This document shows, in pieces, positions 34,258 through 43,727 of a stretch of DNA of 58,635 nucleotides. The DNA is from Paraburkholderia nodosa DSM 21604. Its GTDB lineage: Bacteria > Pseudomonadota > Gammaproteobacteria > Burkholderiales > Burkholderiaceae. Numbering within the stretch: the stretch's first letter is position 1; each line of letters opens with the position of its first letter. The DNA lies in contig NZ_JAFA01000044.1 of the NCBI RefSeq assembly GCF_000519185.1, forward strand, positions 1-58,635. The letters are read 5' to 3'. The notes under the pieces were generated by a model. It had not been told where the DNA came from. It worked only from the letters and a program-made list of their open reading frames with translations, and made no database searches. The position numbers were made by a program, and so were the translations under genes.

Positions 34258-36936
34258 ATGTCCTTGACCGATACCGATCGCCTTTCGCCAAGAATCACAC
34301 CGGCCGGCCATCTGCTTGCCGCCCCCGACCTTGAGGCGCCTGCATTGCCCGATGACGTAGCGCTGGGCGCAGCTTTCACGCGCGGCGCTGGTCACGGGCT
34401 GCTCTATCTGGGGAGCGCGACCATCGGGCGCGCATTGCCGCCCGGCTGGGCGTGGTGGCGCGACCTGGGCGCCCGCTATGTCACGGCCCTGTGCACCACG
34501 GCGGAAGGCGGGGACATCGCGGTCGCGCAGCCAGACCCGGCGGAACTCGGCGCACTGATCGAAGACGCGCCACCCATGACAGGCGCTGAATACCTCACCC
34601 CGGATGTTCTGGTGGCACTCTGGGGCCAAATCGATGGCGCCCTGCGCGACGAGCTCGCTGATTCGGGAGAGTCACTTCAGGCATTCCTCAGGTCGCGTCA
34701 TCCTGCCTGGAATCTGGTGGGCCGTGTTCACTTCAACCTTGCCGAAAACCGCAAGGACCCCGAAGCACCTTTCGCGTTCCTGGCTACGTACGCGGCGCGC
34801 CTGTCGGCCCATGGCAAGACGCAGCATCAACCCTTATCACGGGCACTCGAGGAATTCTCCGGTGCACGCAACAAGGCGCAGCTGCTCTCGCTCCTTAAGC
34901 CGGTTCAGCGTGCAGCTGAACGCTGCGACTGGCTGCGTGCGATGGTTGAATCGCGCGAAATCTATCACCCGTTGCGCTGGATGCCGGCCGACGCCTGGCG
35001 CCTTCTTTCGGATCTGCCCGCGCTGGAATCCGCCGGCATCATGGTTCGACTGCCGGCGACCTGGGCGGCGGGACGCCCCGCGCGGCCCGCGGTCAGGGCG
35101 AGCGTTGGGTCGCAGCCTCCGTCACTCCTTGGCAGGGAAGCGCTGCTCGACTTCAGGATGGAGGTGTCGCTCGATGGCGAAGCGTTGAGTCCGGCCGAGA
35201 TCCGGACTCTGCTCAAGGGGGCCGACGGCCTTCAGTGGATTCGCGGGCGCTGGATCGAGGTGGACACAAAAAAGCTCGGCCGCCTGCTTCAGCGCTTCGA
35301 AAGTCTGGAAAAGGCCGCGCAGGCGGGGCTGCCGTTGAACGACGCCCTGCGTCTGCTGGCAGGCGTATCGGGTGATGAAGGTGACAGCTCTGAAGTGCGC
35401 GACTGGGCGCAGGTCGTGGCGGGCGACTGGCTCGGCGAGACACTCGGGCAGTTGCGCCAGCCGGAAGGCCTGGCGCAGGTCGATCCGGGCCCTGATCTGA
35501 GAGCGCAGCTTCGTCCATACCAGCAGGCAGGCGTGCGGTGGCTCTACCTCCTCAGCCAGCTCGGGCTGGGAGCGTGTCTGGCCGACGACATGGGGCTCGG
35601 GAAGACGATGCAGGTGCTCTCCCTGCTGTTGATCCTCAAGCGCGATCTGGCCGGCCCGCGCCCGAGCCTGCTGGTCGCACCGGCGTCCCTGCTGGCGAAC
35701 TGGGCCTCGGAAGCGGAACGTTTCGCGCCTGGCCTGCGCGTGCTGGTGGCGCATCCGTCCATGACGCCTGCAGACGAACTGCGTGCCCTGGACAGCGCGC
35801 GCCTCATGCAGATGGACCTCGTCATTACCAGCTTCGGTTCGCTGCTGCGTCAGCCCGTGCTGGAAACCATGCAGTGGCGCATCGCGATCGTCGACGAGGC
35901 CCAGGCGATCAAGAATCCCGGCACCCGGCAGACGAAACAGGTCAAGAAGCTTCAGGCACGCTCACGCATCGCCCTGACGGGCACCCCGGTGGAAAATCGC
36001 CTGTCGGATCTGTGGTCCATTTTCGATTTCACGCATCCAGGCCTGCTGGGCTCGGCGAAGGAATTTGCTGGTCTGACCCGGCGTCTGGCAAAAGCCGAGC
36101 ATTTCGGCCCGCTTCGCACCCTTGTGCGGCCCTACATCCTTCGTCGCTTGAAGACTGACAGGCGTGTGATCGCAGATCTCCCCGAAAAAACCGAACTCAA
36201 GGCGTGGTGTCACCTGAGCCCCGTCCAGGCCGCCCTGTACGAACGCGCGGTCAGGGACCTCGCGGCGGCGCTGGACGGTACCGACGGTATTGAACGCAAA
36301 GGGATCGTATTAAGCTACCTGATGCGTTTCAAGCAGATCTGCAACCATCCGTCCCAGTGGCTCGGCGACGCGGCGTGGCAACCGGAAGCCAGCGGCAAAT
36401 TTGCGCGGCTGCGCGAACTGGTCGACGTAGTCGCGGCGAAGCAGGAAAAGGTCTTGGTGTTTACGCAGTTCCGCGAAACCACCGAGCCCCTTGCTGCGTT
36501 CCTCGGATCGCTTTTCGGGCGTGAAGGCCTGATTCTCCATGGGGGAACGCCCGTAGGCAAACGGCGTGAACTGGTCCGGCAATTCCAGGAAGATGAAGAG
36601 GTACCGTTCTTTGTGCTCTCGCTCAAGGCGGGCGGAGCGGGGTTGAATCTCACCGCCGCGTCCCACGTGATTCACTTTGATCGCTGGTGGAATCCGGCGG
36701 TCGAGAATCAGGCGACGGACCGGGCATTCCGCATTGGCCAGCGCAGGAATGTTCTGGTACACAAGTTCGTTTGCCGCGGTACGGTCGAGGACCGGATTGA
36801 CCGGCTGATCGAAACAAAGCAGCAACTGGTGAAGGATGTGCTTGAGGGCGGCGCGGAGCTGCTGCTGACCGAGATGAGCGACCGCGAACTGCTCGATCTG
36901 GTCAGGCTCGATATTCATTCCGCGCAGGAAACCTGA
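34258..36936 (+). CDS. SNF2/DEAH-type helicase-like ATPase
   Basis: This is an 892-residue Swi2/Snf2 ATPase. The N-terminal 400 residues are an accessory region. The motor follows with Walker A in ADDMGLGKTMQVLSLL (about residue 443), motif II VDEAQAIKN (about 545), motif III ALTGTPVENRLSDLW and the C-terminal lobe RILVFTQFRETTEPL-like block. Motifs V/VI are SLKAGGAGLNLTAASHVIHF, then DRWWNPAVENQATDRAFRIG (about 817). It probably translocates on double-stranded DNA to remodel protein-DNA complexes. The next gene encodes a SWIM zinc-finger protein only 18 bases away, a pairing seen in many bacteria. A clear ribosome binding site is not visible. Confidence 0.88.
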   Translation: MSLTDTDRLSPRITPAGHLLAAPDLEAPALPDDVALGAAFTRGAGHGLLYLGSATIGRALPPGWAWWRDLGARYVTALCTTAEGGDIAVAQPDPAELGALIEDAPPMTGAEYLTPDVLVALWGQIDGALRDELADSGESLQAFLRSRHPAWNLVGRVHFNLAENRKDPEAPFAFLATYAARLSAHGKTQHQPLSRALEEFSGARNKAQLLSLLKPVQRAAERCDWLRAMVESREIYHPLRWMPADAWRLLSDLPALESAGIMVRLPATWAAGRPARPAVRASVGSQPPSLLGREALLDFRMEVSLDGEALSPAEIRTLLKGADGLQWIRGRWIEVDTKKLGRLLQRFESLEKAAQAGLPLNDALRLLAGVSGDEGDSSEVRDWAQVVAGDWLGETLGQLRQPEGLAQVDPGPDLRAQLRPYQQAGVRWLYLLSQLGLGACLADDMGLGKTMQVLSLLLILKRDLAGPRPSLLVAPASLLANWASEAERFAPGLRVLVAHPSMTPADELRALDSARLMQMDLVITSFGSLLRQPVLETMQWRIAIVDEAQAIKNPGTRQTKQVKKLQARSRIALTGTPVENRLSDLWSIFDFTHPGLLGSAKEFAGLTRRLAKAEHFGPLRTLVRPYILRRLKTDRRVIADLPEKTELKAWCHLSPVQAALYERAVRDLAAALDGTDGIERKGIVLSYLMRFKQICNHPSQWLGDAAWQPEASGKFARLRELVDVVAAKQEKVLVFTQFRETTEPLAAFLGSLFGREGLILHGGTPVGKRRELVRQFQEDEEVPFFVLSLKAGGAGLNLTAASHVIHFDRWWNPAVENQATDRAFRIGQRRNVLVHKFVCRGTVEDRIDRLIETKQQLVKDVLEGGAELLLTEMSDRELLDLVRLDIHSAQET

Positions 36937-36954
36937 TCATGGAGAGGAACGCTA

Positions 36955-37998
36955 ATGGCTGACTACAGCGGATGGAACCCCTACGTCCCGGTGGCCGAGC
37001 GCAGAAAAAAGGCGGAGCAACTGGTCGCGAAAGCTCTCAAGGCTGGCAAGATGCTGTCGCCCATCGCGCCCTATCGTGGGGCTATTGCGAAGACCTTCTG
37101 GGGCAAGGCATGGTGCGATAACCTGGAGCACTACAGCGACTACGCCAGTCGCCTGCCACGCGGTCGCACCTATGTGCGCAATGGTTCGGTGATCGATCTG
37201 CAGATTTCGACGGGCAGGATCCGTGCACAGGTCATGGGGTCCAGCCTGTACGAGATCGAAATCAATGTCACGGCCTGCCCGGAGAAGCAGTGGCGAGCGT
37301 TGAGTGCGGAGTGTGCGTCGTCGGTTGACTCCATGGTCGAACTGCTGCAGGGCAAGCTGTCGGCTGCGGTGATGGGCCGCATCTGCAAGCCGGGCAGCGG
37401 GCTCTTTCCCGCGCCGAAGGAGATCAAACTCGGCTGCAACTGCCTGGACTGGGCGGCGATGTGCAAGCACGTCGCCGCCGTACTCTATGGCGTCGGCGCG
37501 CGGCTCGACCAGCAGCCTGAGTTGCTCTTTACGCTACGCGGCGTTGATCCTGGCGACCTCGTCAGCAGCACCGGTGCGAACCTCTCCGGGGCAGGAGCCG
37601 GCACGGCGTCCGGCAAGGTACTCGACAACGTGGACCTGAGCGATGTGTTCGGTATCGATATTGACGCCGACTCCTTTGCCGATGCGCCCCCGGCACGGGG
37701 CAAACGCACGCGCAAAGCAGTCAGCTCGCAGACAGTCGAAGTCACGACACCAAAGTCGACGACACCAAAGTCGATGACACCGAAGTCGTCCGCGACTGCG
37801 AAATCGGCACCCAAGGGTAAGGTCGAGAGCAAAGCCAAGGTCGCGGCGGCGGACGTGAAGTCCAGTCCTGCGGCCCCGAAAAATGTGAAAGGAAAAACCG
37901 GCTCCGGCGCAGCGCAGGCGACCCGTCCGGCTGCATCTCAAAAGCCCACTGCACGTGCCGCGCCTGCCACGGCGAAATCCGCGAAACGCCGCGGGTGA
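36955..37998 (+). CDS. SWIM zinc-finger protein, partner of the SNF2 ATPase
   Basis: The 347-residue protein has NPYVPVAERRKKAEQLVAKA at the start, FWGKAWCDNLEHYSDYASRLPRGRTYVRNG (a typical bacterial SWIM-protein block) and the SWIM motif CxCx6CxH at Cys161, Cys163, Cys170 and His172. The last 100 residues are low-complexity Lys/Ala/Ser/Pro with a tandem TPKS repeat (about residues 263-279), a likely nucleic-acid-binding tail. AGAGG precedes the ATG. It probably works with the helicase upstream. Confidence 0.85.
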   Translation: MADYSGWNPYVPVAERRKKAEQLVAKALKAGKMLSPIAPYRGAIAKTFWGKAWCDNLEHYSDYASRLPRGRTYVRNGSVIDLQISTGRIRAQVMGSSLYEIEINVTACPEKQWRALSAECASSVDSMVELLQGKLSAAVMGRICKPGSGLFPAPKEIKLGCNCLDWAAMCKHVAAVLYGVGARLDQQPELLFTLRGVDPGDLVSSTGANLSGAGAGTASGKVLDNVDLSDVFGIDIDADSFADAPPARGKRTRKAVSSQTVEVTTPKSTTPKSMTPKSSATAKSAPKGKVESKAKVAAADVKSSPAAPKNVKGKTGSGAAQATRPAASQKPTARAAPATAKSAKRRG

Positions 37999-38138
37999 AT
38001 TCGGGGGCCGTGCCGCACCGCCTGATCCGGCGGCTGGTTTCGCTTTCAAGTGCGCAACGGGATCGGGATGGGCGGATTGACGAATCCCGGCTGAACTTCA
38101 GGCTGGGGAGCCCAACGCCAGCGAGGGCTCCGATTAGA

Positions 38139-38399
38139 ATGCGAATCGCAGAAAAGTTGAAGGTGGTGGCGGTCCGCATTGATCCGGTCATCGAGCGCAG
38201 GCTCCGGCTCCTGGTCGAGGCGACCGGCCGCAAACCGTCTTTCTTTCTGCATCGGCTGATCGAAGGCGGTATCAGCGCGCTGGAGGAGGTATGGCTGCCT
38301 CCCGCCCTGTTGGAGCAGGTCCGCGCCGGCACGATGCCGGAACCGACCGTGTCCCACGCGGCACCAGACCTGTTCGACGAAACCGCCTTCGTGAACTGA
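38139..38399 (+). CDS. Ribbon-helix-helix DNA-binding protein (RelB-like)
   Basis: The 86-residue protein has a short beta strand and two helices in its first 50 residues (KLKVVAVRIDPVIERRLRLL then ATGRKPSFFLHRLIEGGI), the ribbon-helix-helix plan of RelB/CopG regulators. GAGGG lies 11 bases before ATG 38139. No toxin gene follows, so it may be an orphan antitoxin or a small repressor. The 370 bases downstream hold no recognised gene. Confidence 0.7.
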   Translation: MRIAEKLKVVAVRIDPVIERRLRLLVEATGRKPSFFLHRLIEGGISALEEVWLPPALLEQVRAGTMPEPTVSHAAPDLFDETAFVN

Positions 38400-38767
38400 G
38401 CCGGTATGCGCCGCACGCGTCAATGAGCGGGGCGCATGGCGCAAATGGCAGCGTTCGAAATGCCGTGATCGTCTGGAATTACGTGGGCGCGCCCCACGAG
38501 CGCAAAAAGGGGGGAGAGATTTGAGCCTGAGTAAAGGGCGAGTTAGATATGGCGCTTGTACAAAGCAAGCTCATCGGGCTCCGTGAAATACCCCGGTGTG
38601 ATTTGATGCGTCGCTGCGATATCGGCGCTCCGAACTCGTGGCAGACGCATCTAATTTCGGAGTTGATGTGCATGCCTTATTAAAAACTTATTCGGGTAAT
38701 CCAGAGGATTTTTAGCGCAGCGGAAACAGCGCGGTGAGCTATTCAGGGGCACGGCGACCGAACCGTT

Positions 38768-38911
38768 TCCGCTGGCACCGCAAAACTCAATGGCATCGAT
38801 CCTGAGGCGTATCTGCGCTACGTGCTCGCACGCATCGCCGACCATGCGATCAACCGCATCGACGAACTCGCACCGTGGGTCGTTGCCGCTCAACTCCGCA
38901 CGGCAGTCTGA
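38768..38911 (+). pseudogene. IS66-family transposase, C-terminal fragment
   Basis: The frame ending at TGA 38909-38911 reads AGTAKLNGIDPEAYLRYVLA, then RIADHAINRIDELAPWVVAA. This is the well-conserved C-terminal end of IS66 TnpC transposases (usually IxTAKLNGxDPxAYLRxVLxxI...LLPW). No upstream part is present and no start is available, so this is a scar of an IS66 element. Confidence 0.75.
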
Positions 38912-39180
38912 AGATCACGATCTCCAGTCAAGACGTCGCTGGTGCCACGCTTACCAAAGAAGTTGGGTGATCGCACCATCTCGCGCCGCTCAATCCCCTT
39001 CGAGCGGAGAAATTGTTCGACGATTTCCAGGCTTCCGCCATCGGCGCGCACAACGGCGTGTGGCAATGACTCAAATGCTTTTCGCAAAACGCCTTGCGTC
39101 AGTACGGGATGGCCGGAGTGGACGAGGCTAACGAATCCGTGGCGGAAGAGTCTCTGCTGGAAGAAATCGGTGCCCTGCAT
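38912..39180 (-). pseudogene. LysR-type regulator, internal fragment of the effector domain
   Basis: The minus-strand frame reads FFQQRLFRHGFVSLVHSGHP, then LPHAVVRADGGSLEIVEQFL and IERREMVRSPNFF. This corresponds to the middle of a LysR substrate-binding domain. The helix-turn-helix and the domain end are missing. The left break meets the IS66 fragment, and the right edge touches the end of the MFS gene. Confidence 0.6.
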
Positions 39181-39183
39181 CTC

Positions 39184-40563
39184 TCATCGGGCGTCGATGC
39201 CGGCGCGCGAGTGTCCCCGCTGTTCGGTGAGATTTTCTGCTTCTGCCGAAGCGCCCGTCCATCCAGAGTGATCCGGGGCGTCGGCCATTGGCGTGTTGCC
39301 CGTTTCCTTCAGGCCGGCGATTGCTGCAAGCGATACGAGGGTCGCGCCGGATATCGCGGCAGAGATTGCAAGCGTGCTATGGGTCCACGCCACGAGCGCG
39401 GCGGCCAGAAAGGTGGCGGGGCCCGAAAACAACGCGGCCGAGAAGTGGTAACCAATGGAAAGACCGCTGTAGCGCACCGTCGTGTCGAACGCCTCGGAAA
39501 AGAAGCTCGCCTGGACACTGTAGGTCGCACCGTGACCGATAGTGATCGCGAGAATCATCGCAATGGTGATGAGGACGGGCGAACCACTTTGCAGCAGCCA
39601 GAAGAACGGGAACGCAACGACACCCAGCCACACCGCGCCGGCCGCATAGACCGGCTTTCTGCCGAACCGGTCGGAAAGCATGCCGAAGAACGGCTGGGCG
39701 AAGACGTTGAGTGCGGCGGCGACCATCACGGCGATGAGCGGCACACGAATCGGCACGCCGACTTCGTGGGTAAGATACGAGAGCGACCACGTCGAATAGA
39801 TATAGAACCCGACGTTCAGCGCCGCCTGCGCGAGGATCACGAGTACGAGCGGGCGGCGGTAGTGGCGCCACAGCGTCACGAGCGGCGCACGCAGCGCATG
39901 CTGGGACGCCTGGGCGCGCTTGAACGCGGGCGTTTCCGCAATGTTGAGGCGGATATAGAGGCCGATGGCGACCATGACCGCACTCAGCAAAAACGGCAGA
40001 CGCCATCCCCACGCGAGAAACTGCGCTTGCGGCAATTGAGCGAACAGATAGAGCGATATCGTGCCGAGCAGCATGCCGAGAGGATTGCCCATTTGCGGAA
40101 TCGCCGCGTACAGGCCACGCCGGTTGGCCGGCGCGTATTCGATGGCCATGGTGGTCGCGCCCCCGTATTCGCCGCCCACGGCGAAGCCCTGCAGTACGCG
40201 CAGGAACACCAGCGCGAGCGGCGCCGCGATGCCGATCGAGGCGTAAGTCGGTAGCAGGCCGATCAGAAACGTGCCGATGCCCATCACGAGAATCGATACC
40301 GCGAGCATGCTCTTGCGCCCGAAGCGGTCGCCGAAATGTCCGAATATTGCCGCGCCCACGGGCCGCACGACGAGCGTGATGCCGAACACCGCAAACACGG
40401 CCATCGAGCCCGCAACCTGCGAGAAGTTGGGGAAGAACAGCTTTTCGAACACGAGCGCCGAGGCCGTGCCGTAAAGGAAATAGTCGTACCACTCCGTTGC
40501 CGTGCCGATCATCGTGGCAAGCGCCACCTTGACCGCCGGCTTTGTGCGGGCGTTGTCGTGCAT
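39184..40563 (-). CDS. MHS-family MFS transporter
   Basis: The 459-residue transporter has twelve predicted membrane segments and the metabolite:H+ symporter signatures: MIGTATEWYDYFLYGTASAL, FGHFGDRFGRKSML, LRVLQGFAVGGEYGGATT and the mid-protein repeat FGMLSDRFGRKPVY. Members carry organic acids such as 2-oxoglutarate, citrate, shikimate or aromatic acids. AGGAGA lies just before the ATG. It is divergent from the flavoprotein operon at 40797 and shares a 230-base control region with an LTTR-type box, so it probably imports the substrate of that operon. Confidence 0.85.
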   Translation of the reverse strand: MHDNARTKPAVKVALATMIGTATEWYDYFLYGTASALVFEKLFFPNFSQVAGSMAVFAVFGITLVVRPVGAAIFGHFGDRFGRKSMLAVSILVMGIGTFLIGLLPTYASIGIAAPLALVFLRVLQGFAVGGEYGGATTMAIEYAPANRRGLYAAIPQMGNPLGMLLGTISLYLFAQLPQAQFLAWGWRLPFLLSAVMVAIGLYIRLNIAETPAFKRAQASQHALRAPLVTLWRHYRRPLVLVILAQAALNVGFYIYSTWSLSYLTHEVGVPIRVPLIAVMVAAALNVFAQPFFGMLSDRFGRKPVYAAGAVWLGVVAFPFFWLLQSGSPVLITIAMILAITIGHGATYSVQASFFSEAFDTTVRYSGLSIGYHFSAALFSGPATFLAAALVAWTHSTLAISAAISGATLVSLAAIAGLKETGNTPMADAPDHSGWTGASAEAENLTEQRGHSRAGIDAR

Positions 40564-40648
40564 GGTGTCTTCTCCTTTCTAATTTGGGTCGCCTCGCCAC
40601 TGTAGGTGCGCGCAGGGGCGCCCACGATAGGGACGCGTCGAACGGCGC

Positions 40649-40665
40649 ATTCGAAAAATCCGAAT
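40649..40665. promoter_or_regulatory. Candidate LysR-type operator in the divergent promoter region
   Basis: ATTCGAAAAATCCGAAT has five-base inverted arms (ATTCG/CGAAT) with a seven-base spacer and contains a T-N11-A element. It sits between the divergent transporter and flavoprotein genes. The LysR regulator encoded at 44580 could act here. Confidence 0.45.
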
Positions 40666-40796
40666 AAAGCGCACGCAGCGAGTCGGCCCGGCGCCTGCCT
40701 GGAAGCGCGCACCAGGATTTTCAAAAGTCCCTTTCGCTTTGCATGCCTGTACGCCGCAAGGCGGCGCACGCGATCATCGTCGCCAACGTGGAGGGC

Positions 40797-42287
40797 ATGG
40801 ACGTGAACAAGTGTGACGTGATCATCGTGGGCGGTGGCAATGCGGCGTTGTGTGCGGCGTTGTCGGCGCGCGAAGCGGGCGCGCGGGTACTGTTGCTCGA
40901 ACGCGCGCCATTGGAGCGGCGGGGCGGAAATTCCGCCTTCACGGGCGGTGCTTTTCGCATTGCCTATGACGACGTGGACGATCTGCGCGAACTCATTCCG
41001 GATCTTCAGGATGCCGAACTTGACGGCGCGGATTTCGGGCAATACCCCGCCACGCAGTTCTTCGAGGAAGCGGTGTCCATGAGCGGCTATCGTGCCGACA
41101 GCGAGGTGCTGGAGCACGTGGTCGACGAGAGCCTCGCGACGATGAAATGGCTGCGCCAAAACGGCGTGCGGTTCGCCCCCATCTACGGACGGCAGTCGTT
41201 TCAGGTCGACGGTAAGCATCGCTTCTGGGGCGGTCTGACCGTCGAGGTCTCGGGCGGCGGTTACGCGTTGGTCGAGACGCTCTTTGCGCGCGCGGAAGCA
41301 GCCGGCGTGGAGATGCACTACGAGACGCGCGCCACGAGCCTCGTGCGCGAGGACGACGGCTGGGTGGTGGGCGTGCGCACGCGCGATGGCGCGCAACAAC
41401 TGCGGGCCGGCGCCGTGGTGCTCGCAACGGGGGGCTTCCATGCCAATCTCGCATGGCGTGCGCAATATCTCGGACACAACTGGGATCTCGCGCGGGTACG
41501 CGGTTCGCGCTACAACACGGGCGACGGCATCGACATGGCGCTGCGTGCGGGCGCTGTCGCACACGGGAACTGGACCGGCTGCCACGCGGTGTTCTACGAC
41601 CTCAATGCACCCGCATTCGGCGACATCGACTTGCTCAATCAGCAAAAGAACTATTTCACGCTCGGCATCGTCGTGAACGCGCGGGGCCGGCGCTTCGTCG
41701 ACGAAGGGCGAGACTTCCGCAACTACACCTATTCGGGCATGGGCGAGCAGGTGCTCGCGCAACCGGGCGCAGTGGCCTGGCAGGTGTTCGACGCGCGGAC
41801 ACACGACCTGCTCCCCGACGAATATCGCGTGAAGCACGCCACGCGCATGACCGCGAACACGCTCGAAGAACTGGCTGCGAAGATGGAAGGTATCGACACA
41901 GCCGCGTTTCTCGACACGGTGCGCACATTCAACGCGGCGATCGACGACACCGTTGCGTTCAACCCCGCCGAACGCGACGGCCGCGGCACGCAGGGCATCG
42001 AGCCGCCTAAATCGAACTGGGCGACGGCGCTCGAAACCGCACCGTTCTTCGCGTATGCCGTGACCTGCGGCATCACCTTCACCTACGGCGGCGTGAAGGT
42101 CAACGTGGAAGGGCAGGTGCTGGACGAAAACGACACACCGTTGCCGGCGCTTTATGCCGCGGGTGAAATGGTCGGCGGCCTCTATTACGTGAAATACGCC
42201 GGTGGCATCGGGCTCACGGCCGGGTCGGTCGTGGGCCGGGCGGCGGGCGTCCATGCCGCGCGCGCGAGCCTGCGCGCCAACGGCTGA
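40797..42287 (+). CDS. FAD_binding_2 flavoprotein dehydrogenase (TcuA/KstD-like)
   Basis: The 496-residue flavoprotein starts with CDVIIVGGGNAALCAALSAREAGARVLLLE (FAD dinucleotide fold) and RGGNSAFTGGAFRIAY. It ends with YAAGEMVGGLYYVKYAGGIGLTAGSVVGRAAG, the fumarate reductase/KstD/tricarballylate dehydrogenase plan. Substrates of the family include fumarate, tricarballylate and cyclic ketones that are desaturated. The partner genes (SDR, isochorismatase-like, racemase-like) do not match the tcu operon, so the tricarballylate label would be a guess. The ATG is close to GGAGG (two bases); GTG 40803 is a possible start. Confidence 0.8.
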   Translation: MDVNKCDVIIVGGGNAALCAALSAREAGARVLLLERAPLERRGGNSAFTGGAFRIAYDDVDDLRELIPDLQDAELDGADFGQYPATQFFEEAVSMSGYRADSEVLEHVVDESLATMKWLRQNGVRFAPIYGRQSFQVDGKHRFWGGLTVEVSGGGYALVETLFARAEAAGVEMHYETRATSLVREDDGWVVGVRTRDGAQQLRAGAVVLATGGFHANLAWRAQYLGHNWDLARVRGSRYNTGDGIDMALRAGAVAHGNWTGCHAVFYDLNAPAFGDIDLLNQQKNYFTLGIVVNARGRRFVDEGRDFRNYTYSGMGEQVLAQPGAVAWQVFDARTHDLLPDEYRVKHATRMTANTLEELAAKMEGIDTAAFLDTVRTFNAAIDDTVAFNPAERDGRGTQGIEPPKSNWATALETAPFFAYAVTCGITFTYGGVKVNVEGQVLDENDTPLPALYAAGEMVGGLYYVKYAGGIGLTAGSVVGRAAGVHAARASLRANG

Positions 42288-42306
42288 TTCAAAGGGAGAG
42301 AAGACG

Positions 42307-43059
42307 ATGCGGGAACTGGAAGGCAAGGTAGCGCTCGTGACAGGTGGCGCTGGCGCCATTGGCGCGGCGGTGGTTCACGCGCTTGCGGTTGCGGGCGCGA
42401 CCGTGGTGAGCGCCGACAAGGTAGCGCCCTCGGTGCAGGACGCGCAGGCCGGCGTTCACGCGGCCGCGCTGGACGTTACCGCGCGCGACGAAGTCGCACG
42501 TCTCGTAGCCGGGATCGTCCAGCGTCACGGCGCCCTCGACGTGCTCGTGAACGCCGCGGGAGTGGTGTCGTTCGGCAGCGCGGCCACGCTCGAAGAAGCC
42601 GAATGGAACCGCGTGCTCGACATCAATCTCAAGGGCGTGTTTCTCGCGTGCCAGGCGGCAATTGGACCGATGAAGGCGAACGGCTTCGGCCGCATCGTCA
42701 ACATCGGCTCGGTGGTGGGCAAGAACGCGGGCAACGCGCGTCCCTGGCTCGACGCGGGAGAGCAGGCGCGCGCGGGTAATGTCGCCTATGGGGCATCGAA
42801 GGCCGGCGCGCACATGCTGACGCTCTTTCTCGCGAAGGAACTCGCCGCGTACGGCGTGACGGTGAATGCGGTCGCGCCAGGTCCGATCGCCACAGCAATG
42901 ACCACCACATTTCCTGACGCGTTGCGCGCGCTGATCCCCGCGGGCCGGATGGGCACGCCCGCCGACGTGGCGCGCGCCGTGCTGTTCCTTTGCGCACCAG
43001 AAAACGGATTCGTGACGGGCGAAATACTCGACGTCAACGGCGGAATGTACTGTGACTAA
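42307..43059 (+). CDS. Short-chain dehydrogenase/reductase
   Basis: The 250-residue classical SDR has the cofactor motif TGGAGAIG (about residues 12-19), NAAG in VLVNAAGVVSFG, the catalytic Ser in VNIGSVVGK and YxxxK in VAYGASKAGAH. ATG 42307 follows GGGAGAG. It lies 19 bases after the flavoprotein gene. It probably interconverts an alcohol and a ketone made or used by the flavoprotein. Confidence 0.88.
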   Translation: MRELEGKVALVTGGAGAIGAAVVHALAVAGATVVSADKVAPSVQDAQAGVHAAALDVTARDEVARLVAGIVQRHGALDVLVNAAGVVSFGSAATLEEAEWNRVLDINLKGVFLACQAAIGPMKANGFGRIVNIGSVVGKNAGNARPWLDAGEQARAGNVAYGASKAGAHMLTLFLAKELAAYGVTVNAVAPGPIATAMTTTFPDALRALIPAGRMGTPADVARAVLFLCAPENGFVTGEILDVNGGMYCD

Positions 43060-43075
43060 CCAGGAGGAAACGGAA

Positions 43076-43657
43076 GTGGGCAAGACGATCTATCTCGTAC
43101 TCGACATGCAAAACGATCTCGTTCACGCGGAAGGACCGAGCGGGAAAGGGCCGCTCGGCGCTCAGGTGCGCGAGCGCGAGACCCTCGCCCGCACTGTGCG
43201 CGTGCTACAGAAGGCGCGCGCGGCTGGTGCGCTGGTGGGCTTCGTGCGCGTGGGCTTCAGTTCGCACTATCAGGAGTGCCCGCGCCATTCGCCGGTTTTC
43301 TCGGGTGCGCCGGCTGCGAGCCTCTTCAAGCTCGGCGAATGGGGCACGGAAATTCACCCCGATCTCGAAGTACGCAAAGAAGACCTGCAGATCGTCAAGC
43401 ACCGCGTGAGCCCGTTTTATTCGACCACTCTCGAAGCCCAGTTGCGCGCCCAGGGCGTGACGCGCATCGTCTGCTCGGGCGTATCCACGCAGGCGGTCGT
43501 GCAGGCTACGGTGCGTGACGCGCATGACCGCGACTACGAGGTCGTCGTGCTCGACGACTGCTGCGCGGCCCATTCGGCGCAGGAGCACGCCAATTCGATC
43601 GAGAGTATCCGGCGCTTCTGCCGCGTCGAGACTGCCGACAGCGTGTCCTTCGACTGA
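43076..43657 (+). CDS. Isochorismatase-fold protein lacking the catalytic cysteine
   Basis: The GTG start at 43076 is eight bases after AGGAGG; an earlier GTG at 43052 is less likely. The 193-residue protein shows YLVLDMQNDLV (catalytic Asp) and LQIVKHRVSPFYST (catalytic Lys). In the active-site loop GVSTQAVVQATVRDA the position of the nucleophilic Cys of amidases (GVxTxxCVxxTxRxA) is Val. True isochorismatases such as PhzD also lack this Cys, whereas amidases need it. It is therefore probably not an amidase, despite the family's usual annotation as cysteine hydrolase. It is coupled to the SDR and the racemase-like gene. Confidence 0.8.
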   Translation: MGKTIYLVLDMQNDLVHAEGPSGKGPLGAQVRERETLARTVRVLQKARAAGALVGFVRVGFSSHYQECPRHSPVFSGAPAASLFKLGEWGTEIHPDLEVRKEDLQIVKHRVSPFYSTTLEAQLRAQGVTRIVCSGVSTQAVVQATVRDAHDRDYEVVVLDDCCAAHSAQEHANSIESIRRFCRVETADSVSFD

Positions 43658-43727
43658 CGCGCGCCACGAGACGGCCGAAGGCGGCACGTTCGGCCACCTT
43701 CGGTCCAGACCTACGGAAAACGCCACT

